This document shows positions 58,705-64,000 of a stretch of 64,000 nucleotides of DNA, piece by piece. Origin of the DNA: Leptolinea sp. UBA4782 (GTDB lineage Bacteria > Chloroflexota > Anaerolineae > Anaerolineales > Anaerolineaceae); assembly GCA_002403095.1 (NCBI GenBank), contig DHHC01000005.1, positions 49,716 to 113,715 on the forward strand, in the 5' to 3' direction. The stretch's first letter is position 1. Each line of letters starts with the position of its first letter. Below the pieces are notes generated by a model. That model searched no databases and had not been told where the DNA came from. It saw nothing but the letters and a program-made list of their open reading frames with translations. Position numbers and translations under genes: made by a program.

Positions 58705-59080
58705 AAAAGCGCTTCCGGTATTGTATAGAGAGGTGGGTGAAAGAAAAACTGGAACCCGCTCAACTGCCTTTCAAGGAAAACAGGGCATTGGCGCAAAAGA
58801 TGTGTATTAAGGTTCCAGCTTTCTTCTTCCATCCCGGCTTGGAGAATACCAACCATTGCGCCAGCGCAACCTGGATATGGCATGAAGCCGTGCAGACAAT
58901 GGTTGGCACAAGGCTTCTGGAAAAGCTGACGGGAGTGGCAATGTATGGGTCAGATATTGTCCTTTGCCATATGTAGACTTCTGCACTGAGACAAACCTGT
59001 GTCGTAGATGCAGGTGGTTATTGCCACTTTCGCAGCAACGGTTGCACCGGTAGCCTCAAAAGATTTTTGAACCTGGCAGC
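58705..59080. other. Gene-free stretch
   Basis: 376 bp. A 91-codon frame (58701-58976) has no family pattern. ACCTG-tgtcgtagatg-CAGGT followed by GGTTATTG (about 58997-59025) is a weak hairpin. The 3' end may have held the missing N-terminus of the DinB-like gene that follows. Confidence 0.4.
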
Positions 59081-59503
59081 ATGACCAGGTCTATCCTGGA
59101 TGAACTCTCTTCTCAACGCGGAGACCGCACCGAAGATTCCAACTGCAAGGTTGTCCTTCGGGTTCTGGAAGAACCGCACTTACTGGTTGAGATCGCCGGA
59201 GGGCTCACTGGTGAGAGTGCTGCCCTGGCAGGGGATTGCGCTGAAGTATTAACTAAAGTGCCAGAGGAGCGCCCCACCTGGATAGCATCTTACGCCGCAG
59301 TGCTGGCAGCTGTTCACCAGTACACACTTCAGTACCTGGAATCCTTAACCGTGGATGACACCGAAAAGGTAATTACCGTACCCTGGGGCGAAACCATTCC
59401 GTTACCCTGGATTATCCGGCATGTGGTGGAACATGAAATCCACCATCGTGGAGAGTTATCTTTAATTCTCGGTATGTTCGGCCGGGAAGGGCTTGATGTT
59501 TGA
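59081..59503 (+). CDS. DinB-superfamily protein, possibly N-terminally shortened
   Basis: 140 residues. The C-terminal half is a clear DinB-type four-helix piece: AVHQYTLQYLESL, PLPWIIRHVVEHEIHHRGEL and SLILGMFGREGLDV, with the metal histidines in EHEIHHRGE. Family members are usually 150-170 residues, with an N-terminal helix bearing a further His. That helix is not obvious here, so the gene may be shortened or frameshifted at the start. No ribosome site precedes the ATG. Confidence 0.65.
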   Translation: MTRSILDELSSQRGDRTEDSNCKVVLRVLEEPHLLVEIAGGLTGESAALAGDCAEVLTKVPEERPTWIASYAAVLAAVHQYTLQYLESLTVDDTEKVITVPWGETIPLPWIIRHVVEHEIHHRGELSLILGMFGREGLDV

Positions 59504-59637
59504 GCTTTGTTGAAAGGCCAAACACGGGTGTAAAATCCATCCAGTTGCTGGTATCATCATGGACATTGGTCCGGTGTTACCACTGAAAACCGGCCGGGTT
59601 TTTGAGACTGTAAACCGGTTCACCAAAAAAAATCGTT

Positions 59638-60711
59638 ATGCAAAAAAGCCATCTTCCATCCATTCTGCGTGCCCTGGTTGCTGCCCTGCTGTTCGGGGCG
59701 AGCGCCCCGCTGGCAAAACTGCTTTTAGGGGAGGTGGAGCCGATTCCCCTGGCGGCGTTCTTATACCTGGGCAGCGGTTTTGGGCTGCTGGTTGTCAAAT
59801 TATTCCAGCGCAGGCAGCCGGCAGGAGTACAGGCCGAAGCGCAGCTGGTGCGCGCTGACCTCGGCTGGCTGGCGGGGGCGCTCCTGGCGGGTGGCGTGGC
59901 AGCCCCAATCGTGCTGCTCTTCAGCTTGAAGAGTACACCTGCTGCAACGGCATCGCTGCTCCTGAACTTCGAGGGCGTTGCCACCACCCTGATCGCCTTC
60001 TTCATTTTCAAAGAGTCGATCAGCCGGCGCGCCTGGTGGGCGATCGCGCTCATTACCACCGCAAGCATCCTGCTCTCCCTCAACTTCAACGCCGAGTGGG
60101 GTATTTCGCTAGGCACTGTCGGGATCATTGCCGCCTGTGTCCTGTGGGGACTGGATAACAACTTCACCCGCAACATCTCTGCCAAAGACCCCCTGGTGAT
60201 CGTCACGCTGAAAGGACTGGGGGCTGGCAGTTTTTCCCTGGTCCTGGCGCTCATCCTGGGGGCAAGCTTCCCATCCTGGAAGGTGGTTCTGGGGGCGCTG
60301 GCGCTGGGCAGCTTGAGCTACGGCGCAAGCATCGTTCTGTTCATCCATGCCCTGCGCGGGCTGGGCGCGGCACGTACCAGCGCGCTCTTCAGCACAGCCC
60401 CGATCGCCGGCATCCTGCTGTCCATCTTGATCTTCCGCGAATTACCGGGATGGCTGTTTCTGGCGGCACTGCCGTTGATGGTGCTGGGGACATTGTTCCT
60501 GGTGAATGACGAACATAAGCATGCGCATGTACATCACGAGGTAGTCCATGAACATGCCCACACGCATGATGACGGTCACCACCTGCACGAGCACGCGGAC
60601 GGTACCCCTGGGAAACATTCGCATGTGCACAGGCATGAAGAGGTGGCGCATACGCATCACCACATGCCCGACCTGCACCACCGCCATGTGCACACATCTG
60701 CGCCGGATTAG
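59638..60711 (+). CDS. DMT (EamA) family transporter with histidine-rich C-terminal tail
   Basis: 357 residues. About ten transmembrane helices in two EamA repeats, with LRALVAALLFGASAPLAKLL at the start and FKESISRRAW near residue 125. The last 66 residues (from NDEHKHAHVHHEVV) hold 25 histidines with Asp/Glu, a metal-binding tail on one face of the membrane. EamA transporters move metabolites; a tail like this is more usual in Zn/Ni/Co transporters and chaperones, so metal export or metal-gated transport is inferred. The start is provisional, as no good ribosome site is visible. Confidence 0.88.
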   Translation: MQKSHLPSILRALVAALLFGASAPLAKLLLGEVEPIPLAAFLYLGSGFGLLVVKLFQRRQPAGVQAEAQLVRADLGWLAGALLAGGVAAPIVLLFSLKSTPAATASLLLNFEGVATTLIAFFIFKESISRRAWWAIALITTASILLSLNFNAEWGISLGTVGIIAACVLWGLDNNFTRNISAKDPLVIVTLKGLGAGSFSLVLALILGASFPSWKVVLGALALGSLSYGASIVLFIHALRGLGAARTSALFSTAPIAGILLSILIFRELPGWLFLAALPLMVLGTLFLVNDEHKHAHVHHEVVHEHAHTHDDGHHLHEHADGTPGKHSHVHRHEEVAHTHHHMPDLHHRHVHTSAPD

Positions 60712-60929
60712 CGGTACAACACCTCTTTATCAAGCTAAACGGTGACAATTTCCGCAAACAGAGCGGCCTTTTTCCCGCAGACCTTCCAAAGGATTGAGGG
60801 TTTTTTATTCTATAATTGGGTGAAGATACACTCCGGGAGTGTTGCCGGCTGTTGATTGCAAACAGTCCTCAGCTGGTGAACTCGACTGGATATGTACTCG
60901 TCTTGCACTCGGCTATCCAGGAGAAATTC

Positions 60930-61574
60930 ATGAACGATCTCATCCCACTTCATTGCCCTTCTTGCGGGGGAAATATTCAGGTCGAAAATCAGCTTGAAAA
61001 AATATACTGCACCCATTGCGGAACACAGCTTTTGCTGCGGATGGGGTCTGACGGCTTGCTTGCCCCATTAATAGCGCGCGAAATGGCGGCTTCAGCCGGG
61101 TTGATGGAGGCCCAAAAAGCCCAAATAACTGCTGATTTACTGCAGAAGCAGATCCAACAACTGGAAGCACAGGCGCAAAGAATTCGGCATGACTTGCTGC
61201 AGTACTGCCGCGATAACCAGGTAGATGGATGGGGGCGGGAGACGAAGGGGTTAAAGCTTGTCAACCAGTACACCCGGCAGGTAACCGGCAGCCCGCAATT
61301 GACCAGGGATATCTTGCGGCAGGCGGTGAGCAAGAATCCGGTGACAGGCGAATGGAATTACCACCTCCAGGCTGTAGAAGCCCTGAACCTGCCTGCTTTA
61401 ACCACGGCGGAGGATATGTACCGGTTGTTCCAGTTTGTTCTGAAGAACACTGACCAGGGGAAGGAAGCGCGTCAGGTGCTCGCCATATTGCAGCCGATAG
61501 CATCCATTTGGCCTGAACTGGCGAAAAAGCAGCAGGAGTACGGAAACGCCGTCGAAAAAATGGCCGGCAGGTGA
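60930..61574 (+). CDS. Zinc-ribbon protein with coiled coil
   Basis: 214 residues. An N-terminal zinc ribbon (LHCPSCGGNIQVENQLEKIY then CTHCGTQLLL; CPSC and CTHC near 9 and 28) is followed by a coiled coil (AQITADLLQKQIQQLEAQAQ) and a helical C-terminal domain. The layout suggests a nucleic-acid- or protein-binding adaptor; not recognised further. ATG 60930 has AGGAG upstream; the frame is open further but not family-like. The next gene follows closely. Confidence 0.78.
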   Translation: MNDLIPLHCPSCGGNIQVENQLEKIYCTHCGTQLLLRMGSDGLLAPLIAREMAASAGLMEAQKAQITADLLQKQIQQLEAQAQRIRHDLLQYCRDNQVDGWGRETKGLKLVNQYTRQVTGSPQLTRDILRQAVSKNPVTGEWNYHLQAVEALNLPALTTAEDMYRLFQFVLKNTDQGKEARQVLAILQPIASIWPELAKKQQEYGNAVEKMAGR

Positions 61575-61628
61575 GTGACCCGGGAAATATCTATTGACTT
61601 AACCCGGCAAAATCATTATTATTCAGAT

Positions 61629-62204
61629 ATGAACACTCCAAATAAAAACAATAACACATTAACGCCCGATCAAGCTGAAGCGTTGATCGGTGTACTGCAT
61701 ACCAGGTTTGAAAAGCACATGAGCCTCCATAAAGGCCTGCTATGGCAGCAGGTACAGGCGCGGCTGGATGCGCACCCCGATGTATTATTGGCACTCTCTG
61801 AAATGGAACGCACCGGCGGCGAACCGGATGTGGTTGGGATGGATGAAAAAACCGGCGAGGTTATCTTCTTCGACTGTTCGCCCGAATCCCCGGCCGGGCG
61901 CAGGAGCACCTGTTACGACCAGGAAGCCCTGGATGGCCGTAAGGCGAACAAGCCGGAATCCAGCGCAATGCAAATGGCGGTTGAAATGGGCATAACCCTG
62001 CTGGACGAGGAAGAGTACCAGCACCTGCAAAGCCTGGGCGAATTCGACCTGAAAACCTCAAGCTGGCTGAAGACCCCCGCCAATGTGCGCAAACTGGGCG
62101 GCGCCATCTTTGGCGACAGGCGTTACGACCGGGTATTCATCTATCATAACGGGGCTGACTCGTACTACAGCGCCCGCGGCTTCCGCGGCTCGGTAAGGGG
62201 TTAA
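61629..62204 (+). CDS. DUF4256 family protein
   Basis: 191 residues, about the usual length. Family segments: LIGVLHTRFEKHMSLHKGLL, LSEMERTGGEPDVVG, VIFFDCSPESPAGRRSTCYD, MAVEMGITLLDEEEYQHLQ and RVFIYHNGADSYYSARGFRG. Function unknown. It sits 54 bp after the zinc-ribbon gene; a start in the intervening codons is possible but lacks family similarity. Confidence 0.9.
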   Translation: MNTPNKNNNTLTPDQAEALIGVLHTRFEKHMSLHKGLLWQQVQARLDAHPDVLLALSEMERTGGEPDVVGMDEKTGEVIFFDCSPESPAGRRSTCYDQEALDGRKANKPESSAMQMAVEMGITLLDEEEYQHLQSLGEFDLKTSSWLKTPANVRKLGGAIFGDRRYDRVFIYHNGADSYYSARGFRGSVRG

Positions 62205-62392
62205 ACAAGACCCATTCAAGCCTTACAATTGAAACTTGCTGTGATCCGTGCCCTGCAGTTTAGGCACGGATTGATTTGCTATATAATATGTGGGGAGGGT
62301 GAATGCAACTCAGGCGCTGCAGTTCTGCGGGGTAAAATCCGCCCCCATTAACGGTCTTCCATTATTCGTACAGGCATGAAAACTACAGGAGC

Positions 62393-63937
62393 ATGATGAC
62401 GGGAAAAAAGAAAGATGCCAAGGCATCCAATGGTGCCAACCTTGGTTTTGAGCAAACCCTCTGGAAGGCGGCCGATAAAATGCGCGGCTCGATGGACCCT
62501 TCAGAGTACAAGCATGTCGTCCTCGGGCTGCTCTTCTTGAAATATATTTCGGACGGTTTCGAAGAGCTGCATACCCGGCTGCTGGTGGATCCCGTTGCCG
62601 ACCCCGAGGACCGCGACGAGTACCGCGCCGAGAACGTTTTCTGGGTGCCGCAGAAGGCGCGCTGGCCTTTCCTGCAAAACAGCGCCCGCCAGCCCGAAAT
62701 CGGCACGCTGATTGATGACGCCATGCTGGCGATCGAGAAGGAAAACCCTTCCCTCAAGGGCGTGCTGCCCAAAGACTTTGCCCGCCCCGCCCTCGATAAA
62801 ACCCGCCTGGGAGAGCTGATCGACCTGTTCAGCAGCGTGGGGCTGGGCGATAAAGAGAACCGCTCAAAGGATATCCTCGGGCGGGTGTACGAGTATTTCC
62901 TGGGGCAGTTCGCCAGCGCCGAGGGCAAGAAGGGCGGCGAGTTCTATACCCCCCGCTCGGTGGTTCGTATGCTGGTAGAAATGCTCTCGCCCTACAAGGG
63001 GCGCGTGTACGACCCGTGCTGCGGCACGGGCGGTATGTTCGTCCAGTCGGAGGAGTTCATCGCCGCCCACGGCGGGGGGCTAAACGACCTCTCCATCTTC
63101 GGGCAGGAATCCAACCCCACCACCTGGCGCCTGGCAAAAATGAACCTGGCCATCCGCGGCATTGAGAACAACCTGGGCAAAACCCACGCCGATTCATTCC
63201 ACCAGGACCTGCACCCCGATTTGAAGGCCGATTACATCCTGGCCAACCCGCCTTTTAATATGTCCGATTGGGGCGGCGAGCGCTTGCGCGAAGACAAGCG
63301 CTGGGTGTACGGCGTACCCCCGGCCGGCAATGCCAACTACGCCTGGATCCAGCACTTCATCCACCACCTTGCCCCGGGAGGCACAGCCGGTTTTGTAATG
63401 GCGAACGGCTCGCTTTCGTCCAACACCTCCGGCGAGGGCGATATCCGCAAAGCCATCATCGAGGCGGACCTGGTGGACTGCATCGTTACCCTGCCGACCC
63501 AGCTTTTCTACACCACCGCCATCCCGGTTACGCTCTGGTTCCTAGCGCGCGGCAGGAAAGGGCGGGGTGAGGGGAGGACTTTGTTCATTGATGCCAACAA
63601 CCTGGGTAAATTGATTGACCGCCGCCACCGCGACTTTTCAGAGGAGGACATCGCCCGTATTGCGGACACCTACCATGCCTGGCGCAAAGGGGATGATTCG
63701 TATGCCAACATCCCCGGTTTTTGCTATTCTGCCGCTCTGGAGGAGATACAGGTACAAAATTACATCCTCACCCCCGGGTGGTACGTTGGGGTGGAAATAG
63801 GAGAAGTTGATCCTGAACCATTTAATGAAAAACTGTTACGACTAAGAAACGAGTTAGAAAATCAATTTACCAGTAGTCAAGAACTAGAATCAAGAATTCG
63901 CTCAAATCTGGCTAGGATAATAAGTGAAATCGACTGA
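62393..63937 (+). CDS. hsdM: Type I restriction-modification system, methyltransferase subunit HsdM
   Basis: 514 residues. The N-terminal helical domain ([35 protein letters not shown]) precedes the SAM motif [12 protein letters not shown] (near 203) and the catalytic motif [13 protein letters not shown] (near 284), typical of gamma-class N6-adenine HsdM. The end is a long basic coiled-coil-like helix ([14 protein letters not shown]) that contacts HsdS. It methylates the site chosen by HsdS. hsdS begins inside its last codons. The start is ATG 62393 or 62396. No gene lies in the 188 bp upstream. Confidence 0.96.
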   Translation: MMTGKKKDAKASNGANLGFEQTLWKAADKMRGSMDPSEYKHVVLGLLFLKYISDGFEELHTRLLVDPVADPEDRDEYRAENVFWVPQKARWPFLQNSARQPEIGTLIDDAMLAIEKENPSLKGVLPKDFARPALDKTRLGELIDLFSSVGLGDKENRSKDILGRVYEYFLGQFASAEGKKGGEFYTPRSVVRMLVEMLSPYKGRVYDPCCGTGGMFVQSEEFIAAHGGGLNDLSIFGQESNPTTWRLAKMNLAIRGIENNLGKTHADSFHQDLHPDLKADYILANPPFNMSDWGGERLREDKRWVYGVPPAGNANYAWIQHFIHHLAPGGTAGFVMANGSLSSNTSGEGDIRKAIIEADLVDCIVTLPTQLFYTTAIPVTLWFLARGRKGRGEGRTLFIDANNLGKLIDRRHRDFSEEDIARIADTYHAWRKGDDSYANIPGFCYSAALEEIQVQNYILTPGWYVGVEIGEVDPEPFNEKLLRLRNELENQFTSSQELESRIRSNLARIISEID

Positions 63938-64000
63938 TTGGCATACTTTACCCTTATCTGATGCCCTAGAGATTATTGATAAAGCAACCTTTTTTCTGTA
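63924..64000 (+). CDS. hsdS: Type I specificity subunit HsdS, first 25 codons (cut by window edge)
   Basis: GTG at 63924, overlapping the last 14 bp of hsdM, has AGGA seven bases upstream. It reads [20 protein letters not shown] and on to the edge. A 'W...LPLxDxxEII' opening is usual for an HsdS target-recognition domain. The rest, and any hsdR, are outside the window. Confidence 0.65.
   Translation, partial: MKSTDWHTLPLSDALEIIDKATFFL

Noticed and set aside
60442..60693. Met/Val-rich minus-strand frame over the transporter tail
   Set aside because: It is the complement of the His-codon-rich tail; codon structure explains it.

Overview
The window looks like a chromosome segment of a Chloroflexota bacterium, most likely class Anaerolineae. 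This is inferred from gene content, not from a marker tree. The signs are a GC-rich core, an archaeal-style HMG-CoA synthase/thiolase/DUF35 cluster, a mitochondrial-type citrate synthase, lipoproteins with Thr/Pro-rich linkers, and a Tat-lipoprotein MsrP. The last two fit a monoderm envelope.

Core half (1-37 kb). A UvrD/PcrA helicase (cut by the left edge) diverges from holB. A PLP trans-sulfuration enzyme and an HD protein follow. An AT-rich island at 3.7-5.8 kb carries an MvaI/BcnI-type restriction-modification pair, flanked by gene scraps. Next come a TspO-like protein, a MerR regulator with a vWA/aspartyl-protease-like fusion, two divergent SDRs with a TetR regulator, an RRM plus cold-shock pair, pepF, an ATP-grasp/GNAT pair, an ArsR-DUF2087 regulator, msrPQ, surE, a tRNA-Arg, and an mrp-hutI-HD-IMPase-MBL run. 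A secreted subtilisin precedes an oxidative TCA block: icd-acnA diverging from iclR-citrate synthase. The core ends with HMG-CoA reductase, HMG-CoA synthase, a thiolase-like protein and a DUF35 protein, the entry to the mevalonate pathway. The thiolase-like protein lacks both canonical catalytic residues.

Accessory half (37-60 kb). GC falls and genes become short and orphan-like. At least eight copies (plus one degenerate) of a GTAGGGTGCGTT...AACGCACC palindrome lie between or at the ends of genes. There is a full and a truncated copy of one gene family, and two genes bounded by integron attC-like sequences. A small protein/nucleotidyltransferase pair follows, then a minus-strand run of polymorphic-toxin immunity genes (two SMI1/KNR4, Imm5-like, Imm11) around a decayed RHS fragment. 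A 307-bp promoter-leader repeat sits in front of two unrelated genes 4 kb apart. Several genes are broken: an MBL hydrolase, a HEPN-like protein and a luciferase-like monooxygenase tail.

Right end (59.6-64 kb). A DMT transporter with a histidine-rich tail, a zinc-ribbon protein and a DUF4256 protein lead into a type I restriction system (hsdM complete, hsdS cut by the edge).

The most unusual items are the thiolase-like protein without its nucleophile, the vWA-double retropepsin fusion with a MerR-type operator, the duplicated promoter-leader module, and the immunity, cassette and repeat-rich accessory zone.
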